From Rosa chinensis (Eukaryota > Streptophyta > Magnoliopsida > Rosales > Rosaceae): a DNA stretch of 64,000 nt. The stretch spans positions 69,787,823-69,851,822 of the forward strand of contig NC_037092.1 of assembly GCF_002994745.2 (NCBI RefSeq). Reading direction: 5' to 3'. Numbering within the stretch: the first letter of the stretch is position 1; the number at the start of each line of letters is the position of its first letter. This document shows positions 11,850 to 20,980 of the stretch, piece after piece. The notes under the pieces are model-generated. The model was not told where the DNA came from. It ran no database searches and saw nothing but the letters and a program-made list of their open reading frames with translations. A program made the translations under genes and the position numbers.

Positions 11850-13530
11850 GCACATAAATCAATCTACATATATCAGTGGATCCACAAAATCATTCAGAAT
11901 TGGTACTAGCATGACGTCTTGAGGCATCGGATGTAAAATAAATTCAGCAAAAATAACCCCATAGAAGTACAAAATCAATGTGGGAAGAATTGTTTGTTGG
12001 CAAAGGTGCATTTATCTTTATTTTACTTTTTGCGGGAAGATTTTAGCAGCAAATAATTCGTTAAGCAATCTATATCCATTTTAATATTTTTTTGGAGGTT
12101 TTTACCAACGACTTGTCATCGGCCCAGATGTGTATTTTTTTTTAAGGGAGTCTTTTGACGACGAAAACTCATCAGCAAATTTGTATTCTTTTTTGTAGGA
12201 GACTAGTGCCGACTGGGCATCTCTTTATTTATAACGTACTATCATGCATCTCAATATCTCATGTCTATTCGTCTTCTTTATGATTTGGCATGATTTTCGG
12301 CAGAAGGTACATGATTTTAATGATCCTTTCTAATATGTTTGAATCATGTGGTAATGATCTTGCTCTTTCCTCTCTTTTAAACTGACAGTCTAAGACCTTT
12401 ATATGGTGGAGTACACTTTAAAGGACTCGGTGATACATCCCAATCCGAGCTAAGTAAAAGTTCAATTTTTTTAGAATTTCAATTCGAATCTTGTTAAATC
12501 AAATACGCCCATGATCTTAGGTGACAGTTACTCTCTTCTATCGATCATCACCACCCTTTTCTTTCACTGCTCATCAGCATGCACGAACATGTTTTATCTA
12601 TTCTTTCTATGTATTAAAGAGCAAAGAGTGTCTTAATCAATTTGTTTGTAAAGCACATACGTACAATAAACGCAACATGACATTTCCCAAATCTCCTAAA
12701 ACAATGGCAGCCATTATAGCAGATGTTGTCTATGTAAGACTTGAGATGAACATTTATAAGTGTATATATATTGTGAGAACTTATATTACTTAATAAGTAA
12801 TTTGAGATAATTTAGAATTTATATTCCTTGTAATTTATTTTGACCATTTACCCTAATTGTAGGGATTTTTTTTTCCCCTTACACCACAAACTTATTTTTT
12901 CTCCCACTTACCTAGAAAGACTCCAATAAGGTCTTCTCTAATACCCAATTAAGTTTTTACTTTTTTTTATTTTTGAGACTATTTTGCCCTCACCTCTTTG
13001 TTACATAGAGAGAGAGAGAGAGAGAGACAGAGAGACAGAGAGAGGGAACGAGAGAGAGGCCATAGGAGACTTCACTTGAGTCCCGTCGCCGGATTCCTGT
13101 CACCAATCGCAGGATTCCGGTCACCGGTCGCAGGACTTCTCTGATGAAAACCTAGCCGGAGGTCGTCGAAGATCTCATAGGTCACCAGAGAGGTTTATTG
13201 CCCTCCCAATAAACCTGTATTAATTGCCCCCAATAGACCTTTATTGGGGGGCAATAAAAGTTCATGATACCTCGCCGGAGGTCGTTGAAGATCTCATAGG
13301 GGGCCGAAGAGATTTATTGCCCTCTAATAATCCTTTATTCCCCCCAACAAACCTTTCGGTCACCAGAATACGAACTAATCACCCTAAAATTAGATAAATA
13401 AAACTTTGATTAAGGAAAAAACGAGGAGACTATATCAATTCAGAACATTTATTGCTTCCCAATAGACCTTTATTGCCCCCCAGTAGACTTTTTTTTTTCT
13501 TTTTCTTTCCTTCTTCCCCAATTTTACCCA
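11850..13530. other. Intergenic, no gene recognised
   Basis: AT-rich sequence without a supported coding region. 12000-12230 has repeated GACGA/CATCGG-like words that resemble decayed CACTA subterminal repeats (weak). 13005-13060 is a (GA)n-rich microsatellite. 13190-13500 carries several copies of a TTTATTGCCCCCC / AATAGACC word in both orientations. Confidence 0.5.
13190..13500. repeat. Degenerate short repeats built on TTTATTGCC...AATAGACC
   Basis: At least five imperfect copies of a TTTATTGCC(C)CC / (A)ATA(G/A)ACC word occur, some inverted (TTATTGGGGGGCAATAAA is a near-palindrome). Two longer copies of a CGCCGGAGGTCGT-GAAGATCTCATAG segment lie between them. Function unknown. It looks like transposon-internal sequence. 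Confidence 0.55.
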
Positions 13531-14289
13531 AAGGGTGATTCTAGTTGGACCTCCAAATTTGCTATTTGGACCTCTCATGCTTAGTATACCTCTAATTTAA
13601 TTTTTAGAATACTTAAAAAGCTAAGTAGACCTCCTTATTTTTACCAAAACGTCATTGAACATGAAATACAATAATCTGCTACTCTACTTTTTATCTCTAT
13701 CTTCAACAATGATAAGAATGATGAATCAAAATTACATGATATTGCTCTCTTATGAGTAGGTCTATCCAACAAAATTAATTAAAGAGTTGGTTCTCAATCT
13801 TGATATGTTGTTGGAATTTGCTAAAAGAATGATTTCAAGGGTTTTGAGTTGAAAGATCGAGTAATAACTATATCATAATATTCAATTAATTTAGTTTAAG
13901 AAAATTTCAAATCTCATTGTTTTGAATGTACTTTTGTATTAAATTAAATGATGAGCCATGTATAGAAATTATTATTTTTACTTAATTATTTTAGGTAAAT
14001 TATAAAATGATTAAATTATGTTTAGTCCCTGTACTATGACCATTTTTTCGTTTCAGTCCCTGACATTCTCAATTAATTTGAAAAGTCTCTAACGTTAAAA
14101 TTTCCGTATGATTGGTCCCTCCCGCGTCAAATTAGGAGTTGGCCTTAGGTGAAATGTCAAATATACTCCTCTGCTATTTCTTTTTTCTTTTTAATTTCTT
14201 TTTTTCCTTTTTTTCTTTTTTCTTTTTAATTTCTTTTTTGCTTTTTTATTTTTTATTTTTCCTTTTTTATTTATTCTTTTTTCTTTTTA

Positions 14290-14930
14290 ATGACCATCGT
14301 ATCCTGCTACATCGGTAGCGCCACGTCGGCGAATCAATCCAGATCGACCCGAAACCCCAATTCTTGTTCTCCACAACGCCGCCGGCCATTTTTTTATTCT
14401 TTTTTCTTTTTTCTTTTTTCTTTTTCCTTTTTAATTTCTTTTTCCTTTTCCTTTTTTTTATTTTTCTTTTTTTCCTTTTTAATTTATTTTTTCCTTTTTT
14501 TTTCTTTTTCTTTTTTCTTTTTTCTTTTTTCTTTTTTCTTTTTTCTTTTTAATGACCATCATATCTTGCTGCATCGGTAGCGCCACATCGGCGAACCAAT
14601 CCAGATCGACCCGAAACCCCAATTCTTGTTCTCCACAACGCCGCCGGCCATTTTTTTATTCTTTTTTCTTTTTTCTTTTTTCTTTTTCCTTTTTAATTTC
14701 TTTTTTCCTTTTCCTTTTTTTTATTTTTCTTTTTTTCCTTTTTAATTTATTTTTTCCTTTTTTTTTCTTTTTTCTTTTTTCTTTTTTCTTTTTTCTTTTT
14801 TCTTTTTTCTTTTTTCTTTTTTCTTTTTTCTTTTAATGACCATCATATCTTGCTGCATCGGTAGCGCCACATCGGCGAACCAATCTAGATCGACCCGAAA
14901 CCCCAATTATTGTTCTCCACGCCGGCGGCC
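14290..14930 (+). repeat. Triplicated unit inside the MULE
   Basis: A unit beginning AATGACCATC and containing GGTAGCGCCAC and CGACCCGAAACCCCAA, followed by a long T/C tract, occurs at 14290, 14552 and 14836 (spacing 262 and 284 bp, last copy shortened). The Phe/Leu-rich open frames here come from the T/C tracts and are not genes. Confidence 0.85.
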
Positions 14931-15424
14931 ATTTTTCTTTTCCATCACTATTCTTCTTCTTCACTTCTGGTTTTGGTCAACTTGGCCATCATTTCAACCA
15001 GACCCAAAATCCAAATCACCATTTTGAGCAAGACCCAAAAACCTCAGGGTTTGAAAAAATGGTAGTTTTCAGTGAAAAGTTTCCAAATTGAGGCTTGATG
15101 TGGAGAGAGAAAGTGAGATTTGAGTGGGAGAGAGAGAAGTAGGCTGTGAAAACAAGAGGGGAGTGGTTTAGCAGTGAATTTCCAAGCTGATTGGGATCTG
15201 CTTGTGTTTGGAAGATTGCGTCGGCGACGATGGAGGCGAGGGCGGATCCCAACAGAGGGAGATGGCTTCAGAGAAGGTGAAGAAGTGATCGACAAGCTCC
15301 TAGCCTCTTGCTTTTGCTCAATGTCCATCTCTGCACCGCCAAGCTAGGTCTTTGCTGGGTTTGGTTTCAATTTGGGGAGAGAAACAGATGAGTTGTGGAG
15401 TTTGATCGAAATGGGATTGGTGGG

Positions 15425-15660
15425 TTGAGGAAGGAGAAAGTAGGCAAAACGAAAAGAAAAAAAAAGGAAAAAAAGAAATTTAAAAGGAACAAGAAAAAAA
15501 GAAGAAAAAGAAAAAAAGAAATTGAAAAGGAAAAAAATTAAAAAGGAACAAGACAAAAAGAAGAAAAAGCAAAAAAGAAATTAAAAAAAAAATTAAAAAG
15601 GAAAAAGAAAAAAAAAAGAGAAAAAGAAATTAAAAAGGAAAAAAGAAATAACAGAGGGGT
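15425..15660. repeat. A/G-rich low-complexity tract
   Basis: GAAAAAGAAA-type purine sequence, the strand-swapped counterpart of the T/C tract at 14170-14830 in the same MULE. Confidence 0.8.
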
Positions 15661-16099
15661 ATATTGGACATTTCACCTAAGGCCAACTCCTAATTTGACG
15701 CGGGAGGGACCAATCAGACGGAAATTTTGACGTTAGGGACTTTTCAGATTAATTGAGAATGTCAGGGACTGAAACGAAAAAAGGGTCATAGTACAGAGAC
15801 TAAACATAATTTAATCCATTATAAAACTATATAGGCAATATAAGGAAATTTCAGGAAAAAAAATAATTTAATTGAATATTATATTTGGTTGGAGGAGGTA
15901 AGAAGAGTATTTATTTATTTATTTATATATTTTTCTCTCTTTGTCCTTATTTGTCTTTTCATATAACTTGACAAAGTCTATTAATAATTGAAAAAAGTTA
16001 GAGGTCCAAATATTAAATTTGGAGATCCAACTAGAACCACCCGAATAACCCTACCCAAAAAAACAAAAAAAATTGATTTGGGCACCCAGAAAATGCTCT

Positions 16100-16374
16100 G
16101 GGCACCTACGTCAAGAGCTTGACCAAATCACCTCCCGAGTCTTTGTGCTCGCCGCCGACCTCTCTCACCTCTCGTCCTCGTTGGAGTCGCCACTGGCCCT
16201 TTTCTCTTCCTCACCAACTTGGCCTGCCACATCCACCTCCCCGTCGCAATCGATTTCATCCATGCTGAATCGTACGACTCTGGCACCGAGTCCAATGGCT
16301 CCCCCAAGATTTCTTCTGACTTGAAGCTCGACGTCGCTGGCCGGCAAGTTGTCTTGGTACGACGACTCACCTGA
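16100..16374 (+). pseudogene. Hypoxanthine phosphoribosyltransferase (HPRT)-like gene fragment
   Basis: HPRT salvages hypoxanthine/guanine with PRPP. From 16171 to 16374 one frame reads as the middle of a plant HPRT: LVGVATGPFLFL, HLPVAIDF, then AESYDSGTESNGSPK and LKLDVAG. About 16100-16170 gives the preceding helix (QITSRVFVLAADL) in a different frame, so a frameshift separates them. The fragment ends at VVLV, exactly where the PRPP-binding EDIxDTG motif should follow; other sequence and a stop appear instead. There are no introns, start or termination context. It lies beside nested DNA transposons, so capture by a Pack-type element is likely but no outer termini were proved. Not functional. 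Confidence 0.72.
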
Positions 16375-17063
16375 CCGTCTATTCGAAGCTCGAGAAAGTC
16401 GCGGTCGTCGATACGAAGCTCAAGTAGCTTTGATTCCCCACCAACTCAGTTCGATCCACATCCGGCGGCTCCCTTCCAGTTTCAACCTCAATCTCCTCTC
16501 CAACTGCTCTGGCTACACCTTGTTCGGTGACCTCTGCCCCTTCTTGCCCAACCAGAGAGAGAGTTGCGTCGCCGAGGGGGGAGAGAGAGAGAGAGAGATG
16601 AGAGCGTGGCATGGACGTAATTCCTTAATTAGGTTGAGGGAAAAGTTGTAATTTTTAAATTGGGTAAATGGGAATAAAAATCTGACGGTGGAGTAAATGG
16701 GATAATTTTGGCTAATTTTGGTGTTTTGGGTCAAGGACCCTTAAATTTATTTGCAAATCTTGTAAATATAATAGGAGATCTAAATAGCTTGGAAATCTAT
16801 TTGCTTTTGTATCAAGATAAACATTATTCCTCAAAAACAAAAACAAAAATATAGTTCCATTTTATGTGAGGGACTGTATTACTTTGATCACTATAAATAC
16901 AAGATCCATATCATCTCTCTAACTACGAGCTATTAAGTTATCTTGCCCTATAGATAGAATATGAGTAATTCCTGAGAAAGAGAAGATTTAGTATTCTTGC
17001 ATCCCCGTGTCGCCAAAGGTCTAGTGTTGTTGCAATAGCCTTCTCATCAACTTCATGTCATGC
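16375..17063. other. Intergenic, no gene recognised
   Basis: GC-richer flank of the HPRT fragment (to about 16600, with a short GA run), then AT-rich sequence. CATTTACCC-type words near 16640-16710 echo words near 12830-12850, which might be the ends of a larger element. Not demonstrable by eye. Confidence 0.4.
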
Positions 17064-17396
17064 AATTGTTGAGTTTTTGAATGGCTCAAACTTTAAAAAG
17101 TGGAAGGAGTCTATATTTTTGTACCTTGGACTCCAAGGCATTGATTTTTGCTTCACTGAACCTGAACCTGTGATAGATGACTTTAATCCAAACCAACTTA
17201 TTGTGAAGCATGGATAGTGAGTTAGAGCAAATAGGATGACCAAGCTCATCCTGCTTCACATTAAAGCTGGTTTGGATTAAAGTCATCTATGACAAGTTCA
17301 GGTTCAATCAAGCAAAAATCAATGCCCTAGAGGCCAATGTACAAATATATAGACTCTTTCCACTTCTTAAAGTTTGAGCCATTCAAAGACTCAATA
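17064..17396. repeat. Inverted repeat made of two copia gag 5' fragments
   Basis: The plus arm (17064-17194) encodes LNGSNFKKWKES and LGLQGIDFC...EPEPVID. The minus arm (17268-17396) encodes the same gag segment (LNGSNFKKWKES, LYIGL). Arms of about 130 bp are separated by about 73 bp. The segment matches the start of the gag-pol frame of the element at 3617-10711 ([12 protein letters not shown]). A transcript across it would form a long hairpin. The minus arm continues for some bases towards 17430 beyond the pairing. Confidence 0.85.
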
Positions 17397-17643
17397 GTTG
17401 CTAGGGAGATTCTTGAGTTCAAAGCCAAAAACAAATGAAAATTTTTGTTTCTACTTAAATTCAAAATTACGAGAAAATTTTCAAAACAGACCGAAAGCCA
17501 ATACAGAGAACTAATACAAGACAAAAGAAACTCAAATTCAAAACCAAAAATAAAATTGAAACCTGAAAATGCCGAAGTTTCATATTAGTTTTTCACTTTT
17601 TTGATGAGAAACCTTACTTGTGTGGCACAACGACACAAGGATA

Positions 17644-17711
17644 AACCATTGCTAAAGTTTCTTATTTGCGAAACCAGATAAGTTCACAAATAAGAAACTT
17701 CAGCAATGGTT
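17644..17711. repeat. Perfect-like fold-back, 29-bp arms, 10-nt loop
   Basis: 17644-17672 and 17683-17711 are inverted copies with two mismatches in 29 bp (AACCATTGCT...CTTATTTG). Direct copies of a TTTTGATGAGAAACCT word flank it near 17610 and 17730. No gene assigned. Confidence 0.8.
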
Positions 17712-17751
17712 CTTATCAATATTAGTTTTTTGATGAGAAACCTGAAAGTCC

Positions 17752-17850
17752 CTGTCGCACTCGTGGCAGAGGACCAAGTTATCAGCGGAGCAGCTGAAGG
17801 CGACGGCCTCGAAGGCGCAGTTGACAAGGGTTCATACGCACTTGAGAGAG
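17752..17850 (-). pseudogene. Possible B-box zinc-finger (CONSTANS-like) fragment
   Basis: The minus strand in one frame reads CAFEAVAFSCSADNLVLC followed by HECD. The spacing and the C-x-A-D-x-x-x-L-C-x-x-C-D pattern resemble the second half of a plant B-box, as in CONSTANS-like factors. A stop precedes it closely and nothing homologous follows. Short, so chance is possible. If real it is a captured scrap, comparable to the HPRT piece nearby. Confidence 0.33.
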
Positions 17851-18239
17851 AGGGAGGGATGGATGCAGTAGCAGTTTTTGTAATTAAATGTAACTCTAGT
17901 GATAGGTTGTGAAGAGGTGACCTTAATTATCATGGGCACATTTGTGTATCCTGAATTATAATAAGGCACTTCAAAATGACTTCTTTTATCATTGGCCCAT
18001 TTTTAAATATTATGATAAAAATACAAATCCAAGTTTTTACCTTATTTAATTAGATTAACATTTTTTTTAAATTTAATATTGATAAACATTGTACTCATAT
18101 ACTATTTTAATCAAGAATAGTGAAAATAGCACCCCCACATAGCACCTCATTGTTGGAGATGAACTTTGAGTCCTATATGAATAATGCAACAAGGGGGTGC
18201 CAAAATGAGAATAGCACTTCCAAATAGAACTTATTGTTG

Positions 18240-18481
18240 GAGTTGCCCTAATATAAAGTCTCTCATTGCAAACTTTGATTTTGTTTCCTTCAAACATGTA
18301 TTTAGAGAAGCCAATAGTGTGGATGATAACTTAGCTAACTTAAGTCATGAGTTCTTGGACATTAGGACATGGTTTGGTATGATCCCCTCGAGGGCTTCCT
18401 CTGCCCACAACCTTGATCGGCTTCAAATCGGTTGTAGCAGAGGCTCTTCTTTGTAATTCATTTTCTCAAGAAAAAAAAAAA
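18240..18481 (+). mobile_element. 5'-truncated LINE tail (RNase H end plus poly(A))
   Basis: The plus frame gives FKHVFREANSVDDNLANL, the conserved H-x-x-R-E-x-N-x-x-x-D-x-L-A-N end of the RNase H domain of plant L1-type LINEs. It is followed by a stop, about 20 bp of trailer and a run of 12 or more A. Everything upstream is missing, as expected from incomplete target-primed reverse transcription. Confidence 0.78.
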
Positions 18482-18484
18482 ATG

Positions 18485-19482
18485 TAGGCCTGGGGACGGG
18501 CTGACCCCAGCATGTGTTTTACAGTGCTCGGGATTGAGCCCGAAATTCTCGAATCGGGCTCAAAATACCTTTTTCATATTCAAGGACCAAGAAGGCCCGA
18601 ACTGTTAATAAACAGGCAGGTCCTTCGGGCTTTTCGGTAGCTAGAGAGAGAAACCAAAGACGAGAAGCTCTGGCGGAAAATCCAAGAAGAGGCCGATCAA
18701 GGTGGTTTAGATATCAAACCCGATGAATGTTACAACGCCTTTGAATTCGGGGCTTTGGTTTAGAAACTCACCGGCCAAGATGCCGATGACCTGCTAGATT
18801 GGAACGACTTCATCACATCAAGTCACCAACTATCGGCTGCTTTTGAAATCATCCAAAACCCATACAAAAACTTTAATCTTTCGCTAATCCAACCCAGAAG
18901 CCATTGAATCTATGAGAAGTGGTTTCAATTAATCATATAATTATGGCGGCCATGAGTTGTAGAATAGGGAAAGGAAGAAGCAGAAGAAAGAGCAGAAGAA
19001 GAAAAAGAAAAAGAAAAAGAAGAAGAAGATGACAAAGATAAGTTGTTTCAATTAGCTATATAATTATGGGGAAGAAGAAGCAATATCAATTAACCATATA
19101 GTTATGGCGGCCGTGAGTTGCAGAAGAGATAAAGGAAGAAGAAGAAGAAGAAGAAGAAGAAGAAGAAGAAAGAGAAAACGAAGAAAGAGGAAGGAAAAGA
19201 GAAGAAAGAGAAATAAAAAAGAGAGTGAGAAAGAGGTTTCTTTTAGGTCTAGGGTTGAATGTTGACTATACTAAACCGGAAAAATAAAAAAATGAAAAAG
19301 AAAATATTGAATAGGCCTTTTTGGGCTTTCAGGCTTTTAGATATCAAGGCCCGCACCTGCTCGTTAAAACTAAGACGGTCAGGGCCTTATTTGTTTGTTT
19401 TTTTTTTTCCTCAAAGCCCGACTCGGACCTAACGGTCCAGATCGGTCCAATCCGGGTTTTCGGGCTAAATTGCCCAGGCCTA
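18485..19482. mobile_element. hAT-type non-autonomous element (998 bp)
   Basis: Termini TAGGCCTGGG / CCCAGGCCTA are inverted, with an exact 8-bp duplication AAAAAATG on both sides (18477-18484, 19483-19490), the hAT length. It inserted into the poly(A) tail of the LINE fragment. Inside, 18650-18900 has a coding-looking stretch (KIQEEADQGGLDIKPDECYN then a stop) that I cannot name. 18960-19240 is a GAA-rich region with a twice-repeated TTATGGCGGCC(A/G)TGAGTTG segment. No transposase. Confidence 0.88.
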
Positions 19483-19500
19483 AAAAAATGTATCTGTGAC

Positions 19501-20297
19501 TAGGGCTGCACACAGGTTGGGTTGGATCGATTTTGACTCCAAACTGTCTTTTTGCCCAAGTGAGTGGTTTAAGCATTTTTGACAACTGGTCTTAAAACAA
19601 ATATAAGTTTAATCCGATCCAATTCAATCCAATTAAAGATTCAATTTTATTTTTTTTTAATCGGGAAGTTAGGTTAGTAACTCTCACACCCATGCAGTGG
19701 TATCCCAGCACCTGCACCGTCATTGCGGTGAAAGCCAGACTAATCTACAGCATCGCAGACGCACGAACCTAAAGGGTACCTCAAATCTGTTGGCCACTGG
19801 ATGGAACTGGGATTCGAACGCTAGACCTGGGGGTTCCAGACTAGGCCGTTCAACCAGCACACCACACCACGTCGTTAGTAAAGGTTAGTAAGATCAGTAC
19901 TAGCTTAATATGGTAGTATTAAAGGTTAGAAAATGAGAGATTGAGAGATTTGATGTGAGAGGATCAAAAGAATTGTAGCGATTATATACGAGGAATTTAA
20001 TTTATATGGTAGTATATCATTTGAGAATAAAGTTATAACTGAAAATTTAGAACTTACTTAGAATAGACTGGACAAATGAATATATATTTATTATGTATCT
20101 AAACCTAAAATTTTTTCCTATTATATTTCCAACATACCGATCGATTCGGGTTCTACGGTTTAAGCACAAGAGAAACCTAGCTAACTAAGTTCATAAATGA
20201 TTTGATTCGGTATTGAACCGACTTTTAATTTTTAAAGTTCAAAAATCTTAACCAAACTATTTTTGTCAGTTGATTTGTACAGTGTTTTGCACCTCTA
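19501..20297. mobile_element. hAT-type non-autonomous element (about 800 bp) holding a SINE
   Basis: Left end TAGGGCTGCACACAGG and right end (minus strand) TAGAGGTGCAAAACACTG are imperfect inverted repeats. Flanking octamers TCTGTGAC and TCAGTGAC differ by one base, an aged 8-bp duplication. It lies ten bases from the end of the previous hAT element. No coding region. Confidence 0.72.
19681..19881 (-). mobile_element. tRNA-derived SINE
   Basis: On the minus strand a tRNA-like head carries an A-box-like TGGTTGAACGGC (plus 19845-19856) and a canonical B box GGGATTCGAAC read as GTTCGAATCCC (19809-19819), the RNA polymerase III internal promoter. About 120 bp of non-tRNA body follows. A 10-bp direct repeat AGGTTAGTAA flanks it (19671-19680, 19882-19891). 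It cannot be a working tRNA gene: the cloverleaf is not completed. Confidence 0.8.
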
Positions 20298-20299
20298 TC

Positions 20300-20980
20300 A
20301 GTGACAAAGGGTAGCTTTCATGAGTTAGGGTGGACAACAAATTTGTATCCGCGAAAAAGGCTACTTTTCATTTGGAATTTGCTTAGTGGGTAATTGGGCA
20401 TGATTGGGGAAAGATCAGTCTTGTCTATCAATATTGCCAGTTTTTCACATTTCTAGCACAACATGAAAATGACAAATTTATCGGTCACCAGAGTAACAAA
20501 TAAAATCCCAGATATGTGACTTTGAACTTCTTAACACATTTAAATTGATTCGAATTGATACAACTTTAATACACTACGTTTCTGAGCTCACGCTCTCTCT
20601 ATACTTGAAGCACTGACTACAACCTTGAGCAGATGCTACTAATTGCAAATTTGCAAACGAGTTCTGCAGAAAGGTAACAGGCACATCTCTTCACTAAAAA
20701 CTGAGGATGATTACAGTCAACGGTACATTTCACATAATACATGTCAGCTATATATATCAGCCCTTCTTCCTTTTGTTTTTACTTTTACCCCCTAACCCAT
20801 GATGCTCTTATAAGTATAGTCCCCGAAAGTACAGTTCTCATCCCACACAAATAAAAAGAATTGACTTACATATTAGGAAGGTGATCTTCCACCTCCCTTG
20901 TGAAAGCATAGCCGCCTCTTTTGATACTAAAAAAGAACAAAAGAAACCAACCAAACAAGAAAGAAGAGCAAAATGAACAC
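20300..20980. other. Between hAT element and the U-box gene; includes that gene's 3' UTR
   Basis: No coding region. The part nearest 20980 is presumably the 3' untranslated region of the minus-strand U-box gene. I did not find a convincing poly(A) signal on the minus strand. Confidence 0.5.

Larger units (their letters stand above)
14008..15817. mobile_element. Mutator-like (MULE) non-autonomous element, long TIRs, 9-bp TSD
   Basis: Long terminal inverted repeats of about 170 bp, roughly 94% alike, start at (T/G)GATTAAATTATGTTTAG and carry CCCTCCCGCGTCAAATT. They are flanked by an exact 9-bp duplication ATTATAAAA (13999-14007, 15818-15826), the length typical of Mutator. The left half is very pyrimidine-rich and the right half purine-rich, so one strand could fold over most of its length. 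No transposase frame. It is nested in the element 13534-16042. Confidence 0.88.
13534..16042. mobile_element. Non-autonomous DNA transposon with GGTTCTAGTTGGA termini, copy 1 (holds a nested MULE)
   Basis: Inverted termini (left GGTGATTCTAGTTGGACC, right reading GGTGGTTCTAGTTGGATC on the minus strand) are followed by further inverted similarity (ACCTCCAAATTT, ATTTGGACCTC). Without the nested 14008-15817 element it is about 690 bp. A second copy of the family, 711 bp, lies at 58306-59016 and shares the termini and AT-rich interior. No transposase. Superfamily not assigned, since no clear target duplication was found. Confidence 0.75.

Noticed and set aside
14290..14836. Long Phe/Leu-rich open frames that look like membrane proteins
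   Set aside because: They are translations of T/C-rich tracts inside a MULE, repeated three times with the repeat unit.
12826..16740. One large Pack-MULE bounded by CATTTACCC-type words around the HPRT fragment
   Set aside because: The supposed ends share only short words and I could not find a matching target duplication, so it is not called as a feature.
19809..19856. A tRNA gene on the minus strand
   Set aside because: The A and B boxes are present but the arms do not pair into a cloverleaf, and the unit has a non-tRNA body and a flanking duplication; it is a SINE.
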